Assembly (NCBI RefSeq): GCF_003363135.1
Contig: NZ_QRBB01000001.1
Location: 2,640,501-2,704,500 of the forward strand
Reading direction: 5' to 3'
DNA: 64,000 nucleotides
Source of the DNA: Alteriqipengyuania lutimaris
GTDB lineage: Bacteria; Pseudomonadota; Alphaproteobacteria; Sphingomonadales; Sphingomonadaceae
In this document: piece by piece, positions 42,785 through 52,700 of the stretch
How the letters are laid out: each line of letters starts with the position of its first letter
How positions within the stretch are numbered: position 1 is the first letter of the stretch
Made by a program: the position numbers and the translations under genes
Notes under the pieces: generated by a model
Databases searched by the model: none
The model's input: only the letters and a program-made list of their open reading frames with translations
What the model was told of the DNA's origin: nothing

Positions 42785-44898
42785 CAGAATGCCACGGTCA
42801 GCGAGCCGTTGATGCTGCGCTTCTCGCCGGGGAAGCAGTCCCCGCGCACGAGGCAGACCGCATAATATTCCTCGTCGGTCACGTTGCGCGCGGTCAGCCG
42901 CAGTGCGAACCGGTCGAAGTCGTAGCCGATCGACAGGTCGCCGACGGTCCGCCCGTCCACGCGATAGGTCAGCAGGCTGCCGTCGATCGCCGAAAGTCCG
43001 TTGCTTTCATTGCCGCCGACATAGCGGATGCCGCCACCGAGGCTGAGCCCGTCGAGCGCGCCCCGGAAATTGTACAGCGCGAACAGCGATGCCTGCCAGT
43101 CGGAGATAGAGGTCAGCGGCAAGCCATTAGGGTCTTCCGCATCGAGATAGCTGACGTTGCCGTCTATCCGGAGTCCGCCGATCAGCGCGTTGGCCTCCAG
43201 CTCGGCGCCGCGGACCTTCGAGACACCCTCCTGCTGGCTGTTGCCACCGACGAGCGAGTTGGGATTGGGCAGGTTGGAAACCTCGATGTCGAAGACCGAT
43301 GCGGTGACCAGCGCGTTGATCCCGGTCGGCTGCCACTTGATGCCCGCTTCGTACTGGCGCCCCTCCTGCGGCAAGAGCTGCTGGTTGGTGACGGTGTCGA
43401 TTCCGACGACCGGCTCGAAGCTCTCGGCATAGCTGGCATAGGGGGAGATGCCGGCGGGACCGCGCCAGAGCAGGCCGAAGCTGAGGCTGGTGGCGTCGTC
43501 CTTCTGGGTCGTGCCGTTTTCCACCCGGTTGCTCACATCGTCGAAGCGCACGCCCGCGTTGGCGACCAGTGAACCCCAGCTCATCTGGTCGGAGATGTAG
43601 ATGCCGGTCGAATCGACGAAGTTGCGCGGGCCGTTGCCCTGCAGCTGTCGGATTTGCTCCACGCTCGGCACGTTCTGGTACTGTGGGTCGAACACGTTGA
43701 GCGTGCCCGCGTTGAACACGTAGGCGGTGTCGGAATCGGTGAAGACGTCCTGCGCCTGCACGCCTACCAGCAGTTCGTGCTCGATCGGGCCGGTCGAGAA
43801 CTCGCCGCGCAGGCGCGCGTCGAGGGCCAGCTGCTCGCTGCGGTTGTCGGCAAGGTAGTAGGTCCACGCGCCGTTGCCGTCGGCATCGATGCGCGGCACA
43901 CCGTTGCCCTGGAAAGCGATCCACGCCTGACGATAGTCGGCCACCGAATCGACGTAACGGCCGACCGCCTCGACCGAGAACACGTCCGACAATTGCTGTT
44001 CGAGGAGCAGCGTCAGCGCGAAGCTTTCGGTGTCGTAGGCGTTGAAGCCGGGCGCGCCCATATATTCGTAGGGGTCGATTTCCTGCCCGCTGGCCGAAGG
44101 GAACAGCGTACCGGTGACCGGCAGGAACTGGTGCGCGGTGTCCGAATCCTGCTTCGAATAATTGGCGAGGATGGTGACCTCGGTGCCGGTGGCCGGGCGC
44201 AAGGTGAGCGCGGGGGCGAGCACCAGCTTGTCGTCGTTCACCTCGTCGATCTGGGTGTCGGCATCGCGCAGGATGCCGACGAAGCGGAACTGCGCCTGGT
44301 CCTCTGCACCGGGGATCGCGACGTTGATGTCGGTGGCAATCTGCTTGCGGTCGAAGCTGCCGTAGTCGAGCCGCACTTCGCCTTCGGTCTCGCCGTGGGG
44401 CCGCTTGGTCACCACGTTGATGATGCCGCCGGGCGAACCCGCGCCGTAGAGCACCGAGGCCGGACCCTTCAGCACTTCGACCTGCTCGAGCGTGTAGATG
44501 TCCTGTCGGGTCGTGTTGTAGAACCCGAACAGGTACTGCAGGTTGTCGCGATATTCGGGCGCGTCGAGGCCGCGAACCTGCGCGAAATCGCCGCGGGTGG
44601 AAAAGCCGAAGGGCTCGGCCGTGACGCCCGCCGAATAGGTCAGCGCGTCGTCGAGCGACTGGGCGCCCTTCTCCTCGAAATCCTGCTCGGTCTCGATCGA
44701 GATCGAGCGTGCAGTCTCGACGATCGGCGTGTCCGATTTGGTCGCTCCGAAATCGGTCAGGGCACCCGTGACCACGATGGTACGCTCATCGCTTTCATCC
44801 CGCGGATCGCCAGTCTCGGCGGGCTGTGCCTGCGCGAAGGCGGGGGACGCGGCAATCAATGCCAGCGTGGCGGTCGTAGCGGCGAGAATCGGCTTCAC
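42784..44898 (-). CDS. TonB-dependent siderophore receptor
   Basis: 704 residues from a GTG at 44898 with AGGGAG 8 bases upstream; the frame extends to a TTG at 44916, which lacks a ribosome site. Signal peptide VKPILAATTATLALIAASPAFA. Plug domain with SISIETEQDFEEKGAQSLDD, GPASVLYGAGSPGGIINVVT and RDNLQYLFGFYNTTRQDIY, then the 22-strand barrel ending in the usual aromatic (NGSLTVAF). The plug and SIGYDFDRFALRLTARNVTD are typical of the FhuA/FecA-like siderophore class. It is the first gene of the three-gene iron unit. Confidence 0.93.
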   Translation of the reverse strand: MKPILAATTATLALIAASPAFAQAQPAETGDPRDESDERTIVVTGALTDFGATKSDTPIVETARSISIETEQDFEEKGAQSLDDALTYSAGVTAEPFGFSTRGDFAQVRGLDAPEYRDNLQYLFGFYNTTRQDIYTLEQVEVLKGPASVLYGAGSPGGIINVVTKRPHGETEGEVRLDYGSFDRKQIATDINVAIPGAEDQAQFRFVGILRDADTQIDEVNDDKLVLAPALTLRPATGTEVTILANYSKQDSDTAHQFLPVTGTLFPSASGQEIDPYEYMGAPGFNAYDTESFALTLLLEQQLSDVFSVEAVGRYVDSVADYRQAWIAFQGNGVPRIDADGNGAWTYYLADNRSEQLALDARLRGEFSTGPIEHELLVGVQAQDVFTDSDTAYVFNAGTLNVFDPQYQNVPSVEQIRQLQGNGPRNFVDSTGIYISDQMSWGSLVANAGVRFDDVSNRVENGTTQKDDATSLSFGLLWRGPAGISPYASYAESFEPVVGIDTVTNQQLLPQEGRQYEAGIKWQPTGINALVTASVFDIEVSNLPNPNSLVGGNSQQEGVSKVRGAELEANALIGGLRIDGNVSYLDAEDPNGLPLTSISDWQASLFALYNFRGALDGLSLGGGIRYVGGNESNGLSAIDGSLLTYRVDGRTVGDLSIGYDFDRFALRLTARNVTDEEYYAVCLVRGDCFPGEKRSINGSLTVAF

Positions 44899-44932
44899 AA
44901 ATAGCTCCCTGAACACAAGATGATCGCCCGCT

Positions 44933-44951
44933 AATGCAACGTAGTCGCAAT
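44933..44951 (-). promoter_or_regulatory. Possible Fur box upstream of the siderophore receptor
   Basis: AATGCAACGTAGTCGCAAT (plus strand) is an imperfect palindrome like the ATTGCGA-type Fur sites of alphaproteobacteria. It lies about 40 bases before the GTG. The remainder of the gap to 45203 (about 250 bases) shows no gene, repeat or clear terminator. Confidence 0.35.
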
Positions 44952-45203
44952 TGCAATCTAGGCGATGCGATTTCTCGGCTCAAGAATTGTGCGAAGGATT
45001 GTGTCCAGTGCGCTCAAACATGCCCAACGACGGCCTGAAAGCACCGCAGGAGAACGCAACGCACATCATGGAACTGCCGCCAGATCGTACCGCCATCGGA
45101 ACGTTGAAATCCCGGTGCAGAACATTTCGCGCCCGACATCAAGCCAGCACGAGGCAGCGCTGGCCGGAAAACCGGTATGCTTATTCAGCGGGCGGGACGG
45201 CGA

Positions 45204-46406
45204 TCAGCGAGCGCGCGCAGCCTCGACCGCGCGCATGATCCGGAGCACGTTACCGCCGGTCATCTTGCCGATGTCTTCGCGCGAATAGCCCGCTTCCAGC
45301 AGGCGGGCGGTGACTGCGGGAAGATCGGTGATGTCCATCAGGCCATCGATCCCCCCTCCACCATCCCAGTCGGTCCCGAAGCACACGTGGTCGACGCCCG
45401 CGACGTCGATCAGATGCAGCAGCGCTTCCATGTAGCGATCAAAACCGACGTCCCACATCGGCTGGGTCGCGTCGAGGGCGCGCCATTTGCGGCTGAGTTC
45501 GCGTTGCTGTTCGGGAGACATCTGCGCGATACGATCATACTGGTCGAACAGTTCGCCGCGCGTCCCCGTCAGGTTCAGCTCGCTCATGAAGATCGACGAC
45601 ATGCACACCGCTCCACCGTTTGCCGCGATCCGGCGAACGCGGGCGTCGTCGATGTTTCGCGGATGCTCGTAGGCCCAGCGCGGCGAGGAATGCGACAGGA
45701 TGATCGGCGCTTGTGAAAGCTTCAGAAGCTGGTCGAGTACGGCATCCGAAGAATGACTGGCATCGATGATCATGCCCAACCGGTTCATCTCGCCGACCCA
45801 CTCGCGGCCGAGCGGACTGAGCCCGTTCCACCTAGGATCATCCGTGGCTGAATCGCCCAGCTGGTTCGCCCCGCCATGGACCGGCCCAGCCATGCGGACG
45901 CCGGATTCGTAGAATTCGAGCATCAGCGAGAGATCCTCGCCGATCGGATAGCTGTTCTCGATCGACTTGAATGCGATCAGCTTGTCCTCGGCGGTCAGCG
46001 CTTCCGCCTCGGTCGCGCTCCTCGCCAGCCCGATCATATCGGGAAACTTAGCCAATTCCCGGTCGATCGCCTCGGAGCGGCCTCGCGCATGGTCGAGCGC
46101 GTTGCGATATCCCTCGGCAGTCAGCGGGCCCTGATCGGTGAAGATGACGAAGAAGCCCCCATCCAGATTTCCCGCCGCCATCCGCCCCAGATCGACCTGC
46201 GCGATCTCGCTCGACACGTCATGCGCTGCGGAGAAATCCCAGCCCTCGCGCCCGAAATTGATCGGCGTATCGAGGTGGGTGTCGAGCACGAGGAGGTCGC
46301 GATGAACGTCCCCGGCCTGCAGTTGCACGGGTTCGCTGCCCTGCCCCACCGCACAGCCCGTGAGCGTTGCGGCGACGAGCAGGGCTGTCGCGATTCTACT
46401 GGTCAT
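45204..46406 (-). CDS. Membrane dipeptidase, peptidase family M19
   Basis: 400 residues with a lipoprotein-type signal (LLVAATLTGCAVG). Zinc-binding features of renal dipeptidases are present: LVLDTHLDTPINF (His and Asp), FKSIENSYPIG (bridging Glu), DASHSSD and SHSSPRWAYEHPRN. Members cleave dipeptides and often accept a D-residue at the C-terminus. It is the last gene of the unit that starts with the receptor at 52593; the gap to the previous gene is 31 bases. Confidence 0.9.
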   Translation of the reverse strand: MTSRIATALLVAATLTGCAVGQGSEPVQLQAGDVHRDLLVLDTHLDTPINFGREGWDFSAAHDVSSEIAQVDLGRMAAGNLDGGFFVIFTDQGPLTAEGYRNALDHARGRSEAIDRELAKFPDMIGLARSATEAEALTAEDKLIAFKSIENSYPIGEDLSLMLEFYESGVRMAGPVHGGANQLGDSATDDPRWNGLSPLGREWVGEMNRLGMIIDASHSSDAVLDQLLKLSQAPIILSHSSPRWAYEHPRNIDDARVRRIAANGGAVCMSSIFMSELNLTGTRGELFDQYDRIAQMSPEQQRELSRKWRALDATQPMWDVGFDRYMEALLHLIDVAGVDHVCFGTDWDGGGGIDGLMDITDLPAVTARLLEAGYSREDIGKMTGGNVLRIMRAVEAARAR

Positions 46407-46437
46407 GACGTGCTACTCTCGGATTGTGGCCGCCGCG

Positions 46438-48033
46438 TCACTGTGCGCCTGCGGCGACGGGATGAAACTCCAGATCGTGGTAGTCCCAGCTGAAATCGGC
46501 CACGGGCGACACCGCCTCCATGGTGATCCGGTCCACCGCCCCTTCGGCGTCGAGCGAAAAGGTCACATAGGCAGGTTCGAAACTTTCATCCTCGTAGCGC
46601 GTGATGAAGGTGTCGTACTGCCAGTGTTCGAGCCGGGCAGTAACCCCTTCCCAGTGCGGGAACGCGACCCGCAAGCCTTCATCGCCAGCGTTCACGGTGA
46701 TCTTGCCGAACCACGGATCGGCGTAGTCGCCGGCATAGCCTGCCAGCGGCAGCGAGGGGCCGACATCGGCAGGCTCCTTGCCCGGCGCGGCCAGCTGCTG
46801 CGCCGCACTGGCGAAATAATTGTCGATGAAATCGCCGAAGGCGGCGGGCCAGTCGTTACCTTCGACCCCCAGATAGTGGTCGAGAAGTTCGAACTGCAGC
46901 CCGGTCAGCAGCCCCGCCTCCTCGCTGTTGGTCGCGAGGAAAAAGCCCACGTTGCGATCGGGCAGCAGGACGAGGCGGGTGATCGATCCATAGACCCCGC
47001 CGCCATGCATGACGACGCGTTCGCCCCGGTAATCGCGCACGTCCCAGCCGAGCGCGTAGGTGTTGAACATGGGTGCTGTCTCGGAAAGCGCACCGGCATA
47101 GATGGGCGTCGGCTTCAGAACCACGGGCTCCCACATCTCGCGCGCCTGTTCTTCGCTGAACAGCCGCGCATCACCCGGCAGGTCGCCCAGCGCCAGTTGC
47201 AGCTCGATCCACTTCGCCATGTCGTTGGCACTCGCGGCGATCCCGCCCGCCGGCGCGGCGACCTGCGCGACGACCAGCGACTCGTCGAGCCGCTCCATCG
47301 TGCCCATCCCGCGGATCGGCCCGTCGATCCGCGCGTGCGAGTCCGCCACCAGGTCGTCGGGGCCGCGCGCATTGTTTTCCACCGTTGCGCGGGTCATTCC
47401 CGCAGGGCGAAGGATGCGGTCGGTCACGAACCGCTCCCAGTTCTGATCGGTCACCCGCTCGATCAGGCGGCCCGCCACCATGTAGAGGATGTTGTCGTAG
47501 GCGTAGCTGCTGCGAAAGCTGGTCTCGAGCGGGATTTCGCCGAGCCGTTCGACGATGTCGGCGCGGGTGAGGTCGCTGCGCGGCACGAACAGCAAGTCGC
47601 CTGCGCCAAGGCCAAGTCCGCTGCGATGGACGAGCAGATCGCGCACCGTCATCTCGCGCGTGACCCAGGCGTCCTTCATCCGGAATTCGGGCATGATGTC
47701 GACGACCTTCTGGTCCCAGCCGATCCGCCCCTCGTCCACCAGAATGGCCAGCGCGGTCGAGGTGAAGGCCTTGGTCACCGAACCGATCGCAAAATTGGTA
47801 TCGGGCCCGACCGCGACCGGGTCTTCAAGATCGGTGACGCCGAAGCCGTCGGCAAAGGTGACCTCGCCATTCTCGACGATCGCGATCGACAGGCCCGGGG
47901 CCTCGAACCGGTCGAGAAGGGCATCGGCGCGTTGCTCCAGGTTCGCGGGCGGTTCGGCGGCGGCGGGTGTAGCCACCAGCCCACAACAAAGGACGACGGG
48001 AGCAAGAATGCGGAGCTTACGCATACGGGTCAT
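46438..48033 (-). CDS. Serine hydrolase of the beta-lactamase/D-aminopeptidase fold (family S12), secreted
   Basis: 531 residues with a signal peptide (LRILAPVVLCCGLVATPAAA). SxxK is SVTK (Ser85, Lys88), and the second motif is YAYDN. A lipocalin-like C-terminal extension of about 130 residues (LAGYAGDYADPWFGKITVNA) follows, as in D-aminopeptidase and related S12 enzymes. Substrate unknown; with a dipeptidase, a peptide transporter and D-glutamate genes around it, a D-amino-acid peptidase is likely. Coupled by ATGA to the transporter before it. Confidence 0.88.
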   Translation of the reverse strand: MTRMRKLRILAPVVLCCGLVATPAAAEPPANLEQRADALLDRFEAPGLSIAIVENGEVTFADGFGVTDLEDPVAVGPDTNFAIGSVTKAFTSTALAILVDEGRIGWDQKVVDIMPEFRMKDAWVTREMTVRDLLVHRSGLGLGAGDLLFVPRSDLTRADIVERLGEIPLETSFRSSYAYDNILYMVAGRLIERVTDQNWERFVTDRILRPAGMTRATVENNARGPDDLVADSHARIDGPIRGMGTMERLDESLVVAQVAAPAGGIAASANDMAKWIELQLALGDLPGDARLFSEEQAREMWEPVVLKPTPIYAGALSETAPMFNTYALGWDVRDYRGERVVMHGGGVYGSITRLVLLPDRNVGFFLATNSEEAGLLTGLQFELLDHYLGVEGNDWPAAFGDFIDNYFASAAQQLAAPGKEPADVGPSLPLAGYAGDYADPWFGKITVNAGDEGLRVAFPHWEGVTARLEHWQYDTFITRYEDESFEPAYVTFSLDAEGAVDRITMEAVSPVADFSWDYHDLEFHPVAAGAQ

Positions 48034-49148
48034 GACGGGGCGGCCTCCAGGTTTTGCGAAAAGATACGGAACGTGCCGAGCGTCAGCAAAGGCACAACGA
48101 AAAGGACCAGCATGATCCAGCCGAACGCGCCGTAGCCGGCGGCGATCAGATCGATCAGGCCGAGCTGCGCGGCGAGGAGGCCGGAGCCCAGGACGATGGC
48201 CGCGCTAAGCCCTATGCGCGCGGCCGCAGGAAAGGTCACGCCACGCTCGCGGGCTGCGGACATCGCGCGCTCCTCCAGCGCGTTGACCATCCCGATGCCC
48301 GTTTCGAGCAGCGCGATGAAGATCATCCCCTGGAACACGAAGGCGAACCACGGCACTCCGATGCGCGCGAGGAGATAGTCGGATGGCAAGGCGGCGGCAC
48401 CGATCTCGGGCATGAAGGCGACCATGCTGAGGAAGAAGCCCAGGGCCGGAAGCATTGCGAGGGGCCCTGCGAGCAATCCCGAGACGAGCGCATCGCGGCG
48501 GGTCACCTGGTGCCGCAGGAAGGGCAGGATGAGGACGGCGCCGATGACGTTGTAGCTGGCGTAGGTGATCCCGCCGAGCGCCCAGTCCGAACCGGGCGGC
48601 GAGCTCGCCAGCTTGCTCCCGATCTGGTCGCTGAACGCCCAGAGCGCCAGCGCCAGGAAAACCGCGTAGACCGCGTAGATAAGCACGGAGGAGTAGCGGA
48701 ACATGCGCTCTGCCGCAGCTGTGCCAAGGCTGACCACCGCGATGATAAGTGTCAGCAGCAGCCCCGTGCCGATCAGTGTCGGCCAGCCGAACAGGGCCGT
48801 GCCGATCTCACCCGCAGCCGCCGCGATCACCGCGATCACGAGCACCATGAACAGGACGTAGGCGATTTCGAACAGGATCCACCCGGGCCCCAGCAGCTCG
48901 GCGAAGAAACCGCGATAATCATTCGCCCGTACGATGCGGGCAAATTCGAAGGTGACGGCGCACACGATGCTCCAGATCGCCATCGCGAGAAGCAGGCCGA
49001 GCAGGCCGCCCAGCGGGCCGCTGCCCACGAAAAACTCGGCGATCTCGCGCCCGGTGGCATAGCCGCCCCCGATGACGACCGCCTTGAACGCGAGCCCCGG
49101 CAGGACCAGCCGCCGGAAGACCCCGTTCGAGGCGGCCGCATCGCTCAT
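48030..49148 (-). CDS. YkvI-like membrane transporter
   Basis: 372 residues, about ten membrane segments. It begins with FKAVVIGGGYATGREIAEFF, the glycine-rich broken helix typical of LeuT-fold transporters, and has GGITYASYNVIGAVLILPFL in the middle. The family is annotated YkvI, substrate unknown; from position, an amino acid or short peptide is expected. ATGA overlaps on both sides. Confidence 0.8.
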   Translation of the reverse strand: MSDAAASNGVFRRLVLPGLAFKAVVIGGGYATGREIAEFFVGSGPLGGLLGLLLAMAIWSIVCAVTFEFARIVRANDYRGFFAELLGPGWILFEIAYVLFMVLVIAVIAAAAGEIGTALFGWPTLIGTGLLLTLIIAVVSLGTAAAERMFRYSSVLIYAVYAVFLALALWAFSDQIGSKLASSPPGSDWALGGITYASYNVIGAVLILPFLRHQVTRRDALVSGLLAGPLAMLPALGFFLSMVAFMPEIGAAALPSDYLLARIGVPWFAFVFQGMIFIALLETGIGMVNALEERAMSAARERGVTFPAAARIGLSAAIVLGSGLLAAQLGLIDLIAAGYGAFGWIMLVLFVVPLLTLGTFRIFSQNLEAAPS

Positions 49149-50263
49149 TCGGCGAGGCAGCTTTCGACGAGGGTGTCGAAGGACTCGCCGCCCCGGATCG
49201 GGTCGGCGACGGGCATTCCCAGCCGGGCGGTTTCGCGCGCCAGCAGATCGTTCGCCTCATCGGGGCCGAGCGTCGAGGTGTTGAGCGATACGCCTGCGCA
49301 GCGGATCGCCGGATTGGTCCTGCCGCCGAGCCTGATCGTCAGTTCGGCCAGCTCCTCGATCTCCGGCAGCGGGAAATCCGGGTGGCCGAGCACGTGCCGG
49401 CGCGCAGGATCGTGGCAGATAACGAACACGTCGGGCTGGCTACCATGCAGCAGCGCCATGGAGACGCCTGAATATGCCGGGTGATACAGCGATCCCTGCC
49501 CTTCGACGATGTCCCAGTGATCGGCCGCGTTATCGGGAGACAGGAGCTCAGCCGCGCCAGCGGCGAAGTCAGCGACCACCGAATCGAGCGCGATGCCGGC
49601 CCCTGCAATCAGGATACCGGTCTGCCCGGTCGCGCGGAAGTCGCTGTCCACCCCGCGCGCGGCGAGCGCTCTCGCAATGGAGAGTGCCGTGTATTTCTTG
49701 CCCAGCGCGCAATCCGTGCCCACCGTCAGGAGGCGTCTGCCACTGCGCTTGCGCCCCGTGGCGACCGGAAGATCGGCCGGAGGGGTCCGGATGTCCACCA
49801 GACGCTGCCCGTATTTCTCGGCAGCCGCGCGCATCCCCGGAAGGTCGGCAAGCCTCGCATGCATTCCACTCACGATGTCGAGCCCCGCCGCCAGCGCCTC
49901 TTCCAGTGCAGGCATCCAATCCGGCGCGATCCGGCCGCCCGAATTTGCGATACCGATCACCATCGACTTCGCGCCCCGCTCCGCCGCTTCGGCAGGCGAG
50001 AGGCGGGTCAGCCCGGTGCTGACGGTCGCCCCGGGAAGGACGGATTCGCCAAGGCACTTGTCGCCCGCCCAGTCGCGAAGGCCAAAGGCGGTCTTGGCAT
50101 AACCCGCCTCCGTGCAGTCGCCGAGGAAGAGAAGGTATGGCGTGCGCAAGGCGCCGACGTCGTCGCCCGTCGTATCCTCCGGACGAGACGGCGCGCCTGC
50201 GTCATCTTCGTCGGCAGAGGCCCGGGATGCCAGCGCCACTGCGCCGCCCTTGCTATCCATCAT
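49145..50263 (-). CDS. dgcN: DUF1611 protein, D-glutamate N-acetyltransferase (DgcN) type
   Basis: 372 residues from the ATG at 50263, one base over the receptor stop (TGATG); the closer family start would be near LRTPYLLFLGDCTEAGYAKT, so the first 40 residues (acidic, Asp-rich) are an extension. The DUF1611 motifs are LLTVGTDCALGKKYTALSIA (P-loop-like), FRATGQTGILIAGAGIALDS and HWDIVEGQGSLYHPAYSGV. DUF1611 members paired with an enolase-superfamily racemase were shown to be DgcN, which acetylates D-Glu. The partner DgcA-like gene is at 54034, so the pair is in this locus. Confidence 0.8.
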   Translation of the reverse strand: MMDSKGGAVALASRASADEDDAGAPSRPEDTTGDDVGALRTPYLLFLGDCTEAGYAKTAFGLRDWAGDKCLGESVLPGATVSTGLTRLSPAEAAERGAKSMVIGIANSGGRIAPDWMPALEEALAAGLDIVSGMHARLADLPGMRAAAEKYGQRLVDIRTPPADLPVATGRKRSGRRLLTVGTDCALGKKYTALSIARALAARGVDSDFRATGQTGILIAGAGIALDSVVADFAAGAAELLSPDNAADHWDIVEGQGSLYHPAYSGVSMALLHGSQPDVFVICHDPARRHVLGHPDFPLPEIEELAELTIRLGGRTNPAIRCAGVSLNTSTLGPDEANDLLARETARLGMPVADPIRGGESFDTLVESCLAE

Positions 50264-52593
50264 CAGAAGCTGGCTGCGGCTGTGACACCGAAGGTCCGTG
50301 GACGGATCGGCGATGCGGAGAGCAGCGTGCCGGGGCGTTCGCCCAAGCCACCCAGGGCGGTCAGTCCACGAGAATTCGTCACGTTCGTGGCGTAAGCGGT
50401 GATGCTGAAGCTGTCGAACGCCACCCCGGCGCGCAAATCGACCTTCTCGTATCCGTCGACTTGCAGCCTGCGCCCGAACAGCGAGCGATAGGTCGAGTCG
50501 AACCCGCCCGCCTGGTCGCTCACCAGCCGTGCATCGCCTCCGACGAAAGCCGTCGCGCCACTGCCGAGGGCCCATTCGTAATCGACGCTGAGTGTCGCGG
50601 TCAGCTCGGGCGTAAAGGGCAGCTGATCGCCCTCCAGCCCGCCGGTTACCGGCGGCGTATCCTCGGTCAGTTCGGCATTGTTGTAGGCACCATTGATCGC
50701 CAGCGTGAAGCCGTCCGCAGGACGCACGGTCGCGGTGAGTTCGGCACCGTAGACGCGCGCCCCCTCGCCATTGTCGTTCGCGCCCACCGGACCGATCGCG
50801 GTGTCGAAGGCCGCGAAAATCAGGATGTCGTCCCAGTCGAGATAATAGATCGCACCATCCACGCTGAAAGTCCGGTCGATCGTCTCGCCGCGGAAGCCGA
50901 CCTCGTAGCTCACAACGGTGTCCGCATCGTACTGGACCGGGAAGTCGGCGCCGGCACCCGGCGGCACGACGTTCGGTCCGCCCGGACGATAGCCCTTGGC
51001 GACGCGCGCATAGATCGAGCTGAAGTCGCTCAGCTCGTATCGTGTATCCGCCGACCAGGTGACGACGTCTTCGCTCGATTCACCCTCGGTGATGTTGGGC
51101 GAAGGCAGGCCCTGCAGCGGCTGGAAGGCACCGCGTTCGGTCTGGATCACGGTCTGATCGTTCCGGCTGTATCGCACGCCCCCGCCGACTTTCCAGCGCG
51201 GGGTCAGCTCGAAACCGACATTGGCGAAGGCCGCGACCTCTTCGTAGGTCGAATCCAAGTTGAGGACGAGCAGTTCGGGAAAGCCGAGGACGGCCGGATC
51301 GAACAGCACGCCGGTATCCTGCACGAAGGGCACGAGCGTCTGTTCGATCTTCACCGTCTCGTCGGTGTAATAGCCGCCGATCTGCCATTCGAACGGACCG
51401 CCTTCATTGGAAGACAGGCGCAGTTCCTGCGTGAATTTTTCCTGGTTGAGCGGCGCAGCGAGAAACACGCCCACGTCATCCGTCCGTCCACCGAACGACT
51501 GATAGACGAAGGTAACGGTCGGACCGAAACCGATCGTGTTGTCGGTCAGCTGCCGTTGATCGAGCTCGCCGAAGCTGGTGACCGAGGTGGCGGTCGCAAA
51601 GCCGAGATCGAGATCGATCGTTCCGTTGTAGAGCCGGTAATCGACATCGTTGTTTTCCGGATAGAACTCCGTCCGCACGAACCCGTCGACGGGATCGCCG
51701 GTGTTGGGGTCGGTCTGGACCGGATCGCCGGTGACGGGATCCGCATCGTAGGAACTGGGCGAGCCGGCGCGGATATTCTGCGCGATCGCGGTCAGGCGGA
51801 CCGAGAATGCGGACGTCGGTTCGAACAAAGCCGAAATCCGTCCACCATAGATCTCCGCCTCGTCGATCTCTTCCTCGAAGCTGCGGCCGACCGCGTCGAC
51901 GAAACCCGCCTCCTTGCGATAGAAGCCGCTGGCGCGCACCGCGAGCGTATCGCCGATGGGCACGTTGACGACGCCGTTCGCGCTCCATCCCGTACCGCCG
52001 CCATCGACCGTTTCGACACCGGCCTTCGCGCGGCCCTCGAATTCGCCGAGCTGGGGCGGGGTGGTGACGAAGCGGATCACGCCGCCAAGCGCATTCGACC
52101 CATACAAAGTGCCCTGCGGCCCGCGCAGCACCTCCACCCGTTGCAGATCGAAAGTGTCGAAGTCGCCGGCAAGGACCGCAGCATTGCCGAGGCTGGAGCT
52201 GGAGCCGAACGGCGTGTCGTCCACATAGATCGCAACGGTCGAACCGACCGATCCGGTATTGACGCCGCGCAGGATCACGCGCGTCTCTCCGGGGTTGCTC
52301 TGCGTCAGGCTGAGGCTGGGGACCAGTTCGACATAGTCGGTGAAGCTGTCGGCCTGCTGGCGCTCCAGCGTCTCTTCGCTCACCACGCTGATCGACTGCG
52401 GAACCTCGCTGAGCGCCTGGGTGCGCTTCTGCCCGGTGACGATGATCACCTCGCCGCGATCGGCACGGACTGGTTGCTCGACCTCGTCGTCCTGCCCGTC
52501 CGTCTGCGCGATCGCAGCTGCGGGCATTGTCATGGCAAGGACGGCTACGCCTGCGGCAAGAGTGGCCCGGCTCGAAAATCTGGCTTTTGTCAT
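50263..52593 (-). CDS. TonB-dependent receptor, first gene of peptide unit A
   Basis: 776 residues from the ATG at 52593, with GGGG directly upstream. Signal peptide (TLAAGVAVLAMTMPAAAIAQ), then a TonB box-like segment (RGEVIIVTGQKRTQALSEVP), plug motifs VEVLRGPQGTLYGSNALGGV and IRFVTTPPQLGEF, and a barrel ending SPIRPRTFGVTAAASF. The type is that of sphingomonad receptors for small organic ligands, including peptides and vitamins. It heads the receptor-dgcN-ykvI-S12-M19 unit and has the palindromic operator upstream. Confidence 0.92.
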   Translation of the reverse strand: MTKARFSSRATLAAGVAVLAMTMPAAAIAQTDGQDDEVEQPVRADRGEVIIVTGQKRTQALSEVPQSISVVSEETLERQQADSFTDYVELVPSLSLTQSNPGETRVILRGVNTGSVGSTVAIYVDDTPFGSSSSLGNAAVLAGDFDTFDLQRVEVLRGPQGTLYGSNALGGVIRFVTTPPQLGEFEGRAKAGVETVDGGGTGWSANGVVNVPIGDTLAVRASGFYRKEAGFVDAVGRSFEEEIDEAEIYGGRISALFEPTSAFSVRLTAIAQNIRAGSPSSYDADPVTGDPVQTDPNTGDPVDGFVRTEFYPENNDVDYRLYNGTIDLDLGFATATSVTSFGELDQRQLTDNTIGFGPTVTFVYQSFGGRTDDVGVFLAAPLNQEKFTQELRLSSNEGGPFEWQIGGYYTDETVKIEQTLVPFVQDTGVLFDPAVLGFPELLVLNLDSTYEEVAAFANVGFELTPRWKVGGGVRYSRNDQTVIQTERGAFQPLQGLPSPNITEGESSEDVVTWSADTRYELSDFSSIYARVAKGYRPGGPNVVPPGAGADFPVQYDADTVVSYEVGFRGETIDRTFSVDGAIYYLDWDDILIFAAFDTAIGPVGANDNGEGARVYGAELTATVRPADGFTLAINGAYNNAELTEDTPPVTGGLEGDQLPFTPELTATLSVDYEWALGSGATAFVGGDARLVSDQAGGFDSTYRSLFGRRLQVDGYEKVDLRAGVAFDSFSITAYATNVTNSRGLTALGGLGERPGTLLSASPIRPRTFGVTAAASF

Positions 52594-52667
52594 ACCCCGT
52601 GTCCCTTCTGACAATTTGCCGCCGGAGACGCCTGAACCCGACTCCAGAGGCTGCTTATTTTCTTATC

Positions 52668-52700
52668 AGGACAATAATGTCCTTGTAAGAGAATTGTCAA
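52668..52700 (-). promoter_or_regulatory. Promoter and operator of peptide unit A
   Basis: On the minus strand TTGACA (52700-52695) is followed after 17 bases by TTATTG. AGGACA-ATAA-TGTCCT (52668-52683), a perfect 6-bp palindrome, covers the -10. The -35 overlaps the stop codon of the POT gene (52697). The whole element is nearly repeated at 57126-57158. Confidence 0.7.

Noticed and set aside
44899..45203. Extra small gene upstream of the siderophore receptor
   Set aside because: Plus-strand frames at 44951-45288 have no family features or ribosome site and run into the dipeptidase gene antisense.
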